The translations under genes were made by a program, and so were the position numbers. A model generated the notes under the pieces. That model had not been told where the DNA came from and ran no database searches. It worked only from the letters and a program-made list of their open reading frames with translations. 14,438 nt of DNA, from the NCBI GenBank assembly GCA_937905855.1, contig CALCWU010000008.1, positions 1-14,438 of the forward strand, in the 5' to 3' direction. Source of the DNA: an uncultured Mollicutes bacterium. Its GTDB lineage: Bacteria; Bacillota_I; Bacilli_A; Acholeplasmatales; Anaeroplasmataceae. Positions 1-6,300 of this stretch are shown here, piece by piece; the first letter of the stretch is position 1, and every line of letters starts with the position of its first letter.

Positions 1-284
1 TTTTCAAATTTATTGAAAAGAATTATATCCTTATTAAAATTATTTTCATATTGCATTTTAAGAGTTAAGATGCGATCATAGATATAATCGAAGCCAACAC
101 TAAAAATATTTTCTTCATCACTATCTAAAGGCATATTTAGGGATTTTTGCTTCATAAATAGGTAATCAACAACAGCTATTACCTGTGTAAAGCGGGAAAT
201 ACTTTTACTTTTGGTTCTAATAAGACTAAGGAGGAAATCCTCCTCGTCTTTTTTCCAACTTTCATAATCTGAATAAATATCCAT
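1..284 (-). CDS. Unrecognised protein downstream of lysS, 3' end cut by window edge
   Basis: An open frame starts at ATG 284-282 and runs leftward off the window with no stop, giving about 94 visible residues. An AGAGGA ribosome binding site lies 4 bases before the ATG and partly overlaps the TAG stop of lysS. That 8-base spacing to lysS suggests co-transcription and translational coupling. The visible protein is hydrophilic and rich in Asp, Glu, Lys and Tyr. It begins MDIYSDYESWKKDEEDFL and has no signal peptide, membrane segment or motif that I recognise. It reads as a soluble, mostly helical N-terminal part. I cannot assign a function. That it is a real gene rests on the ribosome binding site, the continuous frame to the edge and the tight link to lysS. 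Confidence 0.6.
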   Translation of the reverse strand, partial: MDIYSDYESWKKDEEDFLLSLIRTKSKSISRFTQVIAVVDYLFMKQKSLNMPLDSDEENIFSVGFDYIYDRILTLKMQYENNFNKDIILFNKFE

Positions 285-292
285 ATTATCCT

Positions 293-1789
293 CTATCTTG
301 TTTTCATTTGTGGGAATAAGATTACATCACGAATTGATTGAGATTCAGTTAGGAAGATAACAAGTCTATCAACACCAATTCCAATACCACCAGCTGGAGG
401 CATACCATATTCTAGTGCTTCTACGAAATCAGTATCCATTTCATTTGCTTCATCGTTTCCAGCATCTTTTTCCTTTAACTGCTCTAAGAAACGTTCCTTT
501 TGATCAATTGGATCATTTAATTCAGTATAAGCATTAGCAAATTCTTTACCGCCAATAAATAATTCGAAGCGTTCAACAAAGCGTGGATCATCAGGATTCT
601 TCTTTGTTAAAGGTGAAATCTCAATTGGATGACCACAAAGGAATGTAGGTTGAATTAAAGTCTTTTCGCCATATTCCTCAAAGAAAGCATTAATGATGTG
701 ACCAACAGAAATAAAGTGAGGCTCAACTGGAACGTTGTGAGCTTTAGCAAGCTCAGCTGCTTCTTCAAATGTATAATTATTGTTTTTGAAATCAACACCA
801 GTTTGTTCTTTGATTACATCACACATTGTAACAACTCTAAATGGCTTTTCAATATTAATTAATTCACCATCAGGGTCAAATGGATTTTTAAATTCAGTTT
901 TTCCGATTACCTTTAAAGCGGCGCTTCTAATTACACCTTCGCATAATTCCATCATTGATTTTAAATCACCAAATGCCTGATATAATTCGACAGTTGTAAA
1001 TTCAGGATTATGTGTACGATCCATTCCTTCATTACGGAAAATACGACCAATTTCATAAACTCTTTCAAGTCCACCAACAAGTAATCTCTTTAAATGAAGT
1101 TCAGTTGCAATACGTAAATAGAAATCAGCATCTAAGGCATTATGATGGGTAATGAATGGACGAGCTGTTGCACCACCTTGAATGTTTTGTAGAACTGGGG
1201 TTTCAACCTCGATAAATCCTTCATTATCAAAATATTCTTGCATAGCACGAATAATTCTTGGACGAAGAATGGCAACTCTTTTAGCATCCTGATTCATTAT
1301 TAAATCAAGATATCTACGACGATATCTTTCCTCTACGTCACTTAAGCCATGAAATTTTTCAGGTAGTGGTCTTAGAGCTTTTACTAAATGAGTATATTCT
1401 TCACATTTAATAGTGATTTCACCAGTTTGGGTAAGCATAATGCTTCCCTTAATACCAACAATATCACCTATATCTGCCATTTTAAATAGATTATATTGGT
1501 CTTCACCAACTACATCCTTACGAATATAGATTTGGATGAAGCCTGCCTTGTCTTGAATAGAAAAGAAAGAAGCTTTACCCATTTTACGAATAAACATGAT
1601 TCTTCCAGCTACGCTTACCTCGATTTTCTTTTCTTCAAGCTCTTCATGAGTATAGCCTTGTCCTAGTTTTTTTACCTCATCACTATGATGAGTTACGTTA
1701 TAGGCATGACCAAATGGATCAATACCTAATTCTTTATATTTTTCAAGCTTGCCTCGTCTTACAAGCTCTTGTTCAGTTAAATTATCCAT
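293..1789 (-). CDS. lysS: Lysyl-tRNA synthetase, class II
   Basis: This 498-residue protein has the usual length for bacterial class II LysRS, which charges tRNA-Lys with lysine in the cytoplasm. An N-terminal OB-fold anticodon-binding domain covers roughly residues 58-140. The catalytic domain follows: motif 1 ends near GFIEVETP (191-198), motif 2 is FRNEGMDRTHNPEFT (about 251-265), and motif 3 is GGIGIGVDRLVIF (467-479). The start at 1789 is set by GGAGG 6 bases upstream. A candidate promoter lies just upstream, so lysS may be transcribed independently of yabPQ. No T-box leader is visible in the 83-base gap. In B. subtilis, lysS follows dusB at the end of the same folate/ftsH region, which agrees with this neighbourhood. 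The downstream gene starts 8 bases after the stop. Confidence 0.98.
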   Translation of the reverse strand: MDNLTEQELVRRGKLEKYKELGIDPFGHAYNVTHHSDEVKKLGQGYTHEELEEKKIEVSVAGRIMFIRKMGKASFFSIQDKAGFIQIYIRKDVVGEDQYNLFKMADIGDIVGIKGSIMLTQTGEITIKCEEYTHLVKALRPLPEKFHGLSDVEERYRRRYLDLIMNQDAKRVAILRPRIIRAMQEYFDNEGFIEVETPVLQNIQGGATARPFITHHNALDADFYLRIATELHLKRLLVGGLERVYEIGRIFRNEGMDRTHNPEFTTVELYQAFGDLKSMMELCEGVIRSAALKVIGKTEFKNPFDPDGELINIEKPFRVVTMCDVIKEQTGVDFKNNNYTFEEAAELAKAHNVPVEPHFISVGHIINAFFEEYGEKTLIQPTFLCGHPIEISPLTKKNPDDPRFVERFELFIGGKEFANAYTELNDPIDQKERFLEQLKEKDAGNDEANEMDTDFVEALEYGMPPAGGIGIGVDRLVIFLTESQSIRDVILFPQMKTR

Positions 1790-1836
1790 ATTTTACCTCC
1801 ATTAAATTAAATATAATAAAATACTATCAATTATTT

Positions 1837-1865
1837 ATTTTATCATATTTATAGGTTATTTCCAA
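1837..1865 (-). promoter_or_regulatory. Candidate sigma-A promoter for lysS
   Basis: On the minus strand TTGGAA (1865-1860) is followed after exactly 17 bases by TAAAAT (1842-1837). Each hexamer has one mismatch to the housekeeping consensus. It lies between the yabQ stop and the lysS start, leaving a leader of about 40 bases. The region is very AT-rich, so chance matches are possible. Confidence 0.4.
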
Positions 1866-1872
1866 CACTTAA

Positions 1873-2313
1873 TTAATAGAGATTATAAATATTTTGGCGC
1901 TTTTTCCTTTTTAAACTCCTTTTTAGGCGTCTTTTATAAAATAGCTTATGATATTTTTTTCTAATAATTGGAAATAGTGGAGGTATTAAAATAAATTTTA
2001 ATATTTTTAGAATAATTTTAAGTAAGTAGTCAAGCTCGGTATAAAAATTAATTAGATTTCTTTTAAGGCTACCTTTAAATAATTTGTTAGTAATACAAAA
2101 GCCTATTGCTATAAAAGGAATAAAGATTATTCTAAAATCATAATTTAATTTTTCTAACAAAATAGCATAAAGTAAAGCCTCAATAATGATAAAATAGGGT
2201 AAATACATTTCTTTATATTTTATTTTAAATAGTAATATAAATAAAGCGATATAAAGATTTGCACCAAAAAAAATATTAAAAAGTATTTGTAATAATTGTG
2301 CTATAGTAATCAT
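1873..2313 (-). CDS. yabQ: YabQ-type spore cortex membrane protein
   Basis: This 146-residue protein is mostly hydrophobic, with about three to four membrane segments. They lie at roughly 5-28, 33-53, 57-76 and a hydrophobic stretch near 93-118. A strongly basic tail follows, with RRLKRSLKRKKR near residues 127-138. YabQ is a membrane protein of the developing spore required for cortex formation in B. subtilis. The assignment rests on topology and above all on context: it overlaps yabP by four bases (ATGA), the same order as in B. subtilis, and such an overlap implies translational coupling. YabQ sequences diverge strongly, and I see no invariant motif, so homology from sequence alone is weak. 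In B. subtilis divIC follows yabQ; here lysS does. No terminator hairpin is visible between yabQ and lysS. Confidence 0.75.
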   Translation of the reverse strand: MITIAQLLQILFNIFFGANLYIALFILLFKIKYKEMYLPYFIIIEALLYAILLEKLNYDFRIIFIPFIAIGFCITNKLFKGSLKRNLINFYTELDYLLKIILKILKFILIPPLFPIIRKKYHKLFYKRRLKRSLKRKKRQNIYNLY

Positions 2314-2558
2314 TTAAAAATACGTTTAATAATTGATTCCTTTGTTTTACTTTTTTCTGTTGCTATGCTATACATTTTTCCACTAATTATTAGCTTATCA
2401 TTGTTATCAGAGATTTTTACCATTTCTAAATTTTCACCTGTAATAATATAGATGGTTTCTTTAATTTTTAGTTTCATTTCTTTGTCACTTAATGCTATTA
2501 TTTTTGTGACATTTAAGGCTTCAATTTCATTTTCACTAATAATAAACAAATTGTTCAT
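2310..2558 (-). CDS. yabP: YabP-family sporulation protein
   Basis: This 82-residue protein fits the YabP/YqfC family of small sporulation proteins. After an N-terminal beta-rich stretch it carries ITGENLEMVKISDNNDKLII and then SGKMYSI. This matches the family pattern of an 'ltvtGenL.i..ld.e.g.l.i.G.i..i.Y' type, and the C-terminal IIKRIFK resembles the FFSKLFK ending I recall for B. subtilis YabP. The start at ATG 2558 has GGTGAT 4 bases upstream. The TGA stop overlaps the yabQ ATG. Family knowledge places YabP in the mother cell during sporulation, with a still poorly defined molecular role. In B. subtilis rqcP (yabO) sits directly upstream. Here rqcP is 3.5 kb away across a plus-strand block, so yabP probably has its own promoter in the divergent region 2559-2653. 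Confidence 0.88.
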   Translation of the reverse strand: MNNLFIISENEIEALNVTKIIALSDKEMKLKIKETIYIITGENLEMVKISDNNDKLIISGKMYSIATEKSKTKESIIKRIFK

Positions 2559-2573
2559 TTAAATCACCAATAA

Positions 2574-2602
2574 AATATATGATAACAATTTAAAAATAAT
2601 AC
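2574..2602 (-). promoter_or_regulatory. Possible sigma-E-like promoter of yabPQ
   Basis: The minus strand reads GTATTATT (2602-2595), 13 bases, then CATATATT (2581-2574). The second element differs from the sigma-E -10 pattern CATACANT at one fixed position. Mother-cell expression would suit yabPQ. The predicted transcript start, near 2567, falls inside the GGTGAT ribosome binding site (2568-2563), which argues against this exact placement. The site is a suggestion only. Confidence 0.2.
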
Positions 2603-2619
2603 TAAAAAATAATATTGTA

Positions 2620-2628
2620 TGATATAAT
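2620..2628 (+). promoter_or_regulatory. Extended -10 promoter of the dehydrogenase-like gene
   Basis: TGATATAAT contains a perfect TATAAT (2623-2628) preceded by the TGN extension; no good -35 hexamer is present 17 bases upstream. Transcription would begin near 2635, leaving about 19 bases of leader before ATG 2654. This excludes the in-frame TTG at 2615, which lies inside the promoter. Confidence 0.55.
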
Positions 2629-2653
2629 AAAAATAAAGAAAAGAGATGGTCAT

Positions 2654-3685
2654 ATGAATATTAGATTACCGGGATATTCTACTTCATATGAGGATATTTA
2701 TGAGGTTGTAAGTAGGTATGGTAATAGTGTAGCTATAATTGGTGGCGAGCAAGCTTTGTTATATGCGATGCCTTATATTAAAGAATTTTTAGGTGAATTA
2801 AATGTAAGTGAGCCGATTATATATGGAAATGCTGCAAAGATGGAAAATGTTGAAGTATTAAAGAAAAATAAAGATGTTGAAAGCTCTGATGTTCTTTTTG
2901 CTATTGGTGGTGGAAAGGCAATTGATACTGTTAAAATGTTAGGCTATGAGCTTAATAAGCCAGTTTTTACATTTCCAACAATTTCTTCAACACCAGCTGC
3001 TGTTAGCGATGTCGCTTATATTGAAGGAATTCCCTATTTTATAAAGAATATTGTTAAGCACACATTTATTAATGACGATATTATAATAAATGCCCCTTAT
3101 ATGTATTTTCATTTAGGAGTTGGCTATATTTTCAGCAAGAGCTATGAAATTTTATTTAAATCAAGAGGTATGGAATTAACATACGAGGATCGACTTGCTA
3201 CTACGATTTTATCACAAATAAATAGAGATGTTTTTACTAGTGGTAAAATGGCTTTAGATAGCTTTAAAAAGAATGGCCATACTCATAAGCTAATTTTAGA
3301 TTCAATTGTTCTTATGGGCTATGTATTTATTTTAATAAATAAAGAATTTTATAATGGTCTTGCCGGTTCCATTTGCGAAGCTATAAATCAAATAGATGAT
3401 TATGGTATCCTTAATTTGGAAAATGAAGCCTTGCCATTTGGAATATTGGTTAATTTAATTATTGAAAAAAGTAATGATATGTATAGAGCTTATGATTTTT
3501 TAAAGGATAATCGTTATCCAATCAAGCTCATTGATTTGAAAATGAAAACATCATTACTTAATAAAATAAGCGAACAAACAATGAATAATAAACATATGAC
3601 TGATTACCCTAAAGTTATATCCAAGCATGATATTTTTAGAGCGATGATTTTACTTGAAGAGGATTTTCTGTTAAACACTAAATGA
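2654..3685 (+). CDS. Iron-alcohol-dehydrogenase-fold protein lacking metal ligands (glycerol / glycerol-1-P dehydrogenase-like)
   Basis: The 343-residue protein has the overall plan of the glycerol dehydrogenase and glycerol-1-phosphate dehydrogenase branch of the iron-containing alcohol dehydrogenases. Residues 1-12 (MNIRLPGYSTSY) resemble the family N terminus. The nucleotide-binding loop GGGKAIDT is at 85-92, followed by FPTISSTPAAVSDV (107-120), the family's PT.aSt.a..s segment. The helical C-terminal half aligns less well. The active family members bind a divalent metal through one Asp and two His. The Asp position (GDAL motif) reads GVGY with Tyr158. The HGE..AFG motif reads E256-N-E..PFG, and the upstream HAIHN region has no His. 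Catalysis by the usual mechanism is therefore unlikely; a binding or regulatory role, or a changed reaction, is possible. Start 2654 follows AAGAGATGG; an earlier TTG (2615) lies in the promoter. A terminator follows the gene. Confidence 0.8.
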   Translation: MNIRLPGYSTSYEDIYEVVSRYGNSVAIIGGEQALLYAMPYIKEFLGELNVSEPIIYGNAAKMENVEVLKKNKDVESSDVLFAIGGGKAIDTVKMLGYELNKPVFTFPTISSTPAAVSDVAYIEGIPYFIKNIVKHTFINDDIIINAPYMYFHLGVGYIFSKSYEILFKSRGMELTYEDRLATTILSQINRDVFTSGKMALDSFKKNGHTHKLILDSIVLMGYVFILINKEFYNGLAGSICEAINQIDDYGILNLENEALPFGILVNLIIEKSNDMYRAYDFLKDNRYPIKLIDLKMKTSLLNKISEQTMNNKHMTDYPKVISKHDIFRAMILLEEDFLLNTK

Positions 3686-3720
3686 CAAAAGCACACAATT
3701 TGTGTGTTTTTTCTTTATTT
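3686..3720 (+). terminator. Rho-independent terminator after the dehydrogenase-like gene
   Basis: CACACA (3692-3697), a 3-base ATT loop and TGTGTG (3701-3706) form a hairpin extended by a G-T and A-T pairs from AAAA. A T-rich tract (TTTTTTCTTTATTTT) follows. It separates the dehydrogenase-like gene from the plsC pair. Confidence 0.8.
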
Positions 3721-3721
3721 T

Positions 3722-3747
3722 TTGACAATAATTGTGTATAATATACT
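3722..3747 (+). promoter_or_regulatory. Candidate promoter of the plsC / lipid-kinase pair
   Basis: A perfect TTGACA (3722-3727) is followed by two possible -10 elements: TATAAT (3737-3742) at only 9 bases and TATACT (3742-3747) at 14 bases. Both spacings are shorter than the ideal 17. A promoter here is expected, because a terminator lies directly upstream, but the exact pairing is uncertain. Confidence 0.4.
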
Positions 3748-3780
3748 TAACAATTTGTATGATGTTAGTTGGTGATTTTT

Positions 3781-4572
3781 GTGATTAAAAAAATTAATAT
3801 AGCATTAAGCATTGTAATAGCTTTTTTAATTTCTTGCCTTGTAGGAATTAATAAATGGTATATGATTTACATTCCAATTCTTACCTTTATTTGTTCATAT
3901 ATAGGCTTAATAGCTTTGTATTTTTTATTTTTAGTGATTTCTTCACTTACGATAAAGAAAAAGGAATATGAAAGCTTAAATCCTTTCTATCGACTTGTAT
4001 TTAATTTATCATTAGAGGTACTAAGCGATTATGGTAGAGTAAAGGTGAAAATTGATGGTAAGGATAAGGTGCCAAATAAACCTTGCTTATTTGTTTATAA
4101 TCATCGTTCAAGATTTGATCCAATGATTATTAGCTATAAATTTGCTAAATGGAAAATTGTTCAAATATCTAAACCTGAAAATTTCAATATTCCTGTGGCC
4201 AATCGTTATATGATGCGTAATTGCTTTTTACCTATTGATCGTGAAAATGCTAGAGAAGCAATTAAAACAATTAATAAGGCTAGTGATTTTATAACTCAAA
4301 AGGGCTATTCAGTTGGTGTGAGCCCTGAAGGAACAAGAAATCATAATCCCGAGCTATTACCATTTAAAAGTGGTTGCTTTAAGATAGCGTTAAAGTCTTG
4401 TGTGCCTATTGTTGTTTGTACATTAACAAATTTCGATAAAATACATAAAAATTTTCCTTGGAAAAGAACTAAGGTAAATATAAAAATTGACGTAATCAAT
4501 TATGAACAAATAAAGGATTTAAATACAGCAGAAATTTCAGAAATTGTTAAAGAAAAGATGGAGGAAAAATAA
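3781..4572 (+). CDS. plsC: 1-acyl-sn-glycerol-3-phosphate acyltransferase (PlsC family)
   Basis: This family transfers an acyl chain to lysophosphatidate at the membrane, making phosphatidate for phospholipid synthesis. From GTG 3781 the protein is 263 residues. Two hydrophobic segments (about 7-22 and 29-57) anchor it. The catalytic block I is NHRSRFDP, with His108 and Asp113 forming the H-X4-D pair. Block III is SPEGTR (EGTR at 183-186) followed by FKSGCFKIAL, and block IV is VPIVV near 208-212. I chose GTG 3781 because GGTGAT lies about 5 bases before it; in-frame TTG 3769 and GTG 3772 would put that site inside the gene. The stop directly abuts the ATG of the lipid kinase, so the two are one operon. 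Related acyltransferases with other acceptors share these motifs, so the precise substrate is inferred. Confidence 0.88.
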   Translation: MIKKINIALSIVIAFLISCLVGINKWYMIYIPILTFICSYIGLIALYFLFLVISSLTIKKKEYESLNPFYRLVFNLSLEVLSDYGRVKVKIDGKDKVPNKPCLFVYNHRSRFDPMIISYKFAKWKIVQISKPENFNIPVANRYMMRNCFLPIDRENAREAIKTINKASDFITQKGYSVGVSPEGTRNHNPELLPFKSGCFKIALKSCVPIVVCTLTNFDKIHKNFPWKRTKVNIKIDVINYEQIKDLNTAEISEIVKEKMEEK

Positions 4573-5418
4573 ATGAAGTATATATTTTATAACCCAAGCT
4601 CACATAATGGTAAAAATAGAGATAAGATAGAAGAATTAAAACACAAACTACAGGAAGATGTAGAGATGCTTAATGTTCTTGAGGACGATTTATATGAAAG
4701 TAAGCTTAAATCTCTAACTGAGGATGACGAGGTTTTTCTTGTTGGTGGTGATGGAACATTAAATCATTTTATTAATAAAATTAATGGTAAAAAGCCAAGC
4801 TATAATGTTTATTTTTATTCAAGTGGTACGGGAAATGATTTTTATAATGATATAAAGGATAAAGCAAGTGATGAACTTGTATTAATTAATGAATATTTAG
4901 AAAATTTACCTACTGTTATTGTTAATGATAAGAAATATTATTTTATTGATGGTATAGGGTTTGGAATTGATGGTTATTGCTGTGAAAGAGGAGATATTCT
5001 TCAGCAAAGAACAAATGAACCAGTTAATTATACGAAAATAGCAATTAAAGGTTTATTATTTCATTATAAACCACCAAAGGCAAAGGTTATTGTTGATGGA
5101 GTAGAGAAGAATTATAAGAAGGTATGGCTTGCTCCAACAATGAAAGGAAGATTTTATGGTGGAGGGATGATGGTTGCTCCAAATCAAAATCGAATGGATA
5201 TTGAGCATAAGGTTTCAACTGTTGTTTTATATGGTTCGTCAAAAATTAAAACCCTAATTGTTTTTCCATCTATATTTAAAGGTGAGCATATTAAGCATAA
5301 AAAGATGGTTGAGGTAATAGAAGGCCATCATATAATTGTTGAATTTTCAAAGCCTCAGGCCTTACAAATAGATGGTGAAACTATTTCAAATGTATTAAAA
5401 TATGAGGTAATTGCTTAA
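4573..5418 (+). CDS. Diacylglycerol-kinase-family lipid kinase (DagK / YegS-like)
   Basis: This 281-residue protein belongs to the DAGK catalytic-domain family, which phosphorylates diacylglycerol or related lipids with ATP. The N terminus (KYIFYNPSSHNGKN) is the typical start of the alpha/beta nucleotide-binding domain. The signature GGDGTLN is at 58-64, followed by SSGTGNDF (about 84-91). The C-terminal beta domain carries GGGMMVAP near 196-203 and ends with the family element LQIDGE. It starts immediately after the plsC stop, with its GGAGG site inside the last codons of plsC, so translation is probably coupled. Both products can raise phosphatidate: PlsC by acylation, the kinase by recycling diacylglycerol. 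I cannot tell DgkB-type specificity from another lipid-kinase branch, so no symbol is given. A terminator follows the stop. Confidence 0.9.
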   Translation: MKYIFYNPSSHNGKNRDKIEELKHKLQEDVEMLNVLEDDLYESKLKSLTEDDEVFLVGGDGTLNHFINKINGKKPSYNVYFYSSGTGNDFYNDIKDKASDELVLINEYLENLPTVIVNDKKYYFIDGIGFGIDGYCCERGDILQQRTNEPVNYTKIAIKGLLFHYKPPKAKVIVDGVEKNYKKVWLAPTMKGRFYGGGMMVAPNQNRMDIEHKVSTVVLYGSSKIKTLIVFPSIFKGEHIKHKKMVEVIEGHHIIVEFSKPQALQIDGETISNVLKYEVIA

Positions 5419-5442
5419 GACATCAAAATGATGTTTTTTTTA
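5418..5442 (+). terminator. Rho-independent terminator after the lipid kinase
   Basis: ACATCA (5420-5425), loop AAA, and TGATGT (5429-5434) form a 6-bp hairpin that runs into a tract of eight T residues. It sits directly after the TAA stop. Confidence 0.8.
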
Positions 5443-5467
5443 AGAAGTATTTAAATTTAAAAGAAAA

Positions 5468-5486
5468 TATAATATAATAATATAAT
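5468..5486 (+). promoter_or_regulatory. Cluster of TATAAT -10-like hexamers before the lipoprotein gene
   Basis: Three perfect TATAAT hexamers start at 5468, 5473 and 5481. None has a convincing -35 partner. The gene follows a terminator, so a promoter is expected here, but the hexamers also arise simply from an alternating A/T tract. A GA-rich ribosome binding site (GAAGAGGCGGG, 5493-5503) lies before ATG 5511. Confidence 0.35.
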
Positions 5487-5510
5487 ATTTTTGAAGAGGC
5501 GGGACTTATT

Positions 5511-6029
5511 ATGAAAAGAATATTAAAAGCCATTATTTTGTTTATGTTAACATTAACTTTTTGTAGTTGTAATTCTGATTCAGCAATTGTATTTAAGCAA
5601 TATGATATGAATAGTGAGCAAGAATTTGTTGAACACATTAAAAATGTCAAATGGTATAATGCAAGCAAGGAAGAATTGAAAAAGAATTGCATCTTGGTGT
5701 ATCCTAAAAACGTAGATTTATATATGATGACAGGCCTATCAGAATATGATGATGATTTTGTTTGGAATGATTCATATGTAACGCTAAGGGGAATAGGAAC
5801 AATAAATGGTATAGATTATTCATGTTGTTTTTATTTTACTGATAGCTATTGTGAGACAGAGTATGAACTTGTTATAGATGAAGCTGAAAATTTTTGCAGT
5901 TATACATTTATGCTTAATGATGAAAAAAAACTTACAGTAAATTTTGGTTGTAGTCGTAATGATGACCTTTTTAATGAATTTAAAACCAATTTAAATTTCA
6001 TTTATATAAATCGTAAAATAGATAAATAA
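5511..6029 (+). CDS. Small probable lipoprotein of unknown function
   Basis: The 172-residue protein begins MKRILKAIILFMLTLTFCSC: a short basic start, a hydrophobic core at about 4-17, then cysteines at 18 and 20. Cys20 after Ser19 is the likelier lipidation site, though Phe at -3 and Cys at -2 are unusual. The mature part is acidic and rich in Asp, Glu and Tyr. It has several further cysteines (two adjacent near residue 104, others near 115 and 127), which might form disulfides outside the membrane. I recognise no domain. The gene stands alone, with a terminator before it and a bidirectional terminator after it, so its own promoter drives it. It ends only 10 bases from the convergent rqcP stop. 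The 5' leader and ribosome binding site favour a real gene; a longer minus-strand frame overlapping its start is a shadow. Confidence 0.7.
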   Translation: MKRILKAIILFMLTLTFCSCNSDSAIVFKQYDMNSEQEFVEHIKNVKWYNASKEELKKNCILVYPKNVDLYMMTGLSEYDDDFVWNDSYVTLRGIGTINGIDYSCCFYFTDSYCETEYELVIDEAENFCSYTFMLNDEKKLTVNFGCSRNDDLFNEFKTNLNFIYINRKIDK

Positions 6030-6056
6030 AAAGAGAATTTTACAATTCTCTTTTTT
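6028..6056. terminator. Bidirectional terminator shared by the lipoprotein gene and rqcP
   Basis: A 12-bp stem (6028-6039 with 6044-6055) closes a 4-base loop (TTAC). It has an A-run on one side and a T-run on the other, so it works in both directions. The rqcP stop and its last codons lie inside the stem and loop. Confidence 0.85.
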
Positions 6057-6300
6057 CTTCGCTTATAAATTCAAACATTTCAGAAGCATCAGCCTTTTTT
6101 GTTGAATCAATTATTGATTTAACTCTAACTTTAATGATTTTTGTACCAAATTCAATAGTTATTATATCATCAAGCTTTAATTGATAAGATGGCTTAACAG
6201 GCTTATCATTAACTAATATACGTTCGCTTTTCGTTATTTCGTTAGCTACAGTACGGCGTTTAATTAATCTTGAAACCTTTAAAAATTTATCAATTCTCAT
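6040..6300 (-). CDS. rqcP: RqcP, S4-domain ribosome quality control protein
   Basis: This 86-residue protein matches B. subtilis RqcP (formerly YabO) in length and layout. The S4 RNA-binding fold begins MRIDKFLKVSRLIKRRTVAN and continues through the RILVNDK and KPSYQLKLDD segments. It then has IIKVRVKSI, and the C-terminal DSTKKADASEMFEFI stretch parallels the family's DTTKKEEAANMY. RqcP binds 50S subunits with peptidyl-tRNA and works with RqcH in alanine tailing of stalled nascent chains. The ATG shares one base with the ftsH TAA stop (TAATG), so it is probably translated by reinitiation from the ftsH message. Its last codons form part of the bidirectional terminator. In B. subtilis rqcP lies directly before yabP; here it follows ftsH and is separated from yabP by a plus-strand block. 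Confidence 0.95.
   Translation of the reverse strand: MRIDKFLKVSRLIKRRTVANEITKSERILVNDKPVKPSYQLKLDDIITIEFGTKIIKVRVKSIIDSTKKADASEMFEFISEEKREL

Noticed and set aside
780..980. Plus-strand 66-residue frame inside lysS
   Set aside because: It lies fully antisense to a strongly conserved gene and shows no motif. The similar short frames inside hpt and dus were dropped for the same reason.
2574..2602. Confident sigma-E promoter for yabP
   Set aside because: The -10 match is good, but the implied transcript start would remove part of the ribosome binding site. It is kept only as a low-confidence feature.
2615..2653. TTG start extending the dehydrogenase-like protein by 13 residues
   Set aside because: The TTG overlaps the extended -10 promoter, and transcription should begin downstream of it. 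ATG 2654 has a ribosome binding site and matches the family N terminus.
5423..5692. Minus-strand 89-residue frame opposite the lipoprotein gene
   Set aside because: It overlaps a terminator and the lipoprotein start, has biased antisense composition and no credible ribosome binding site.
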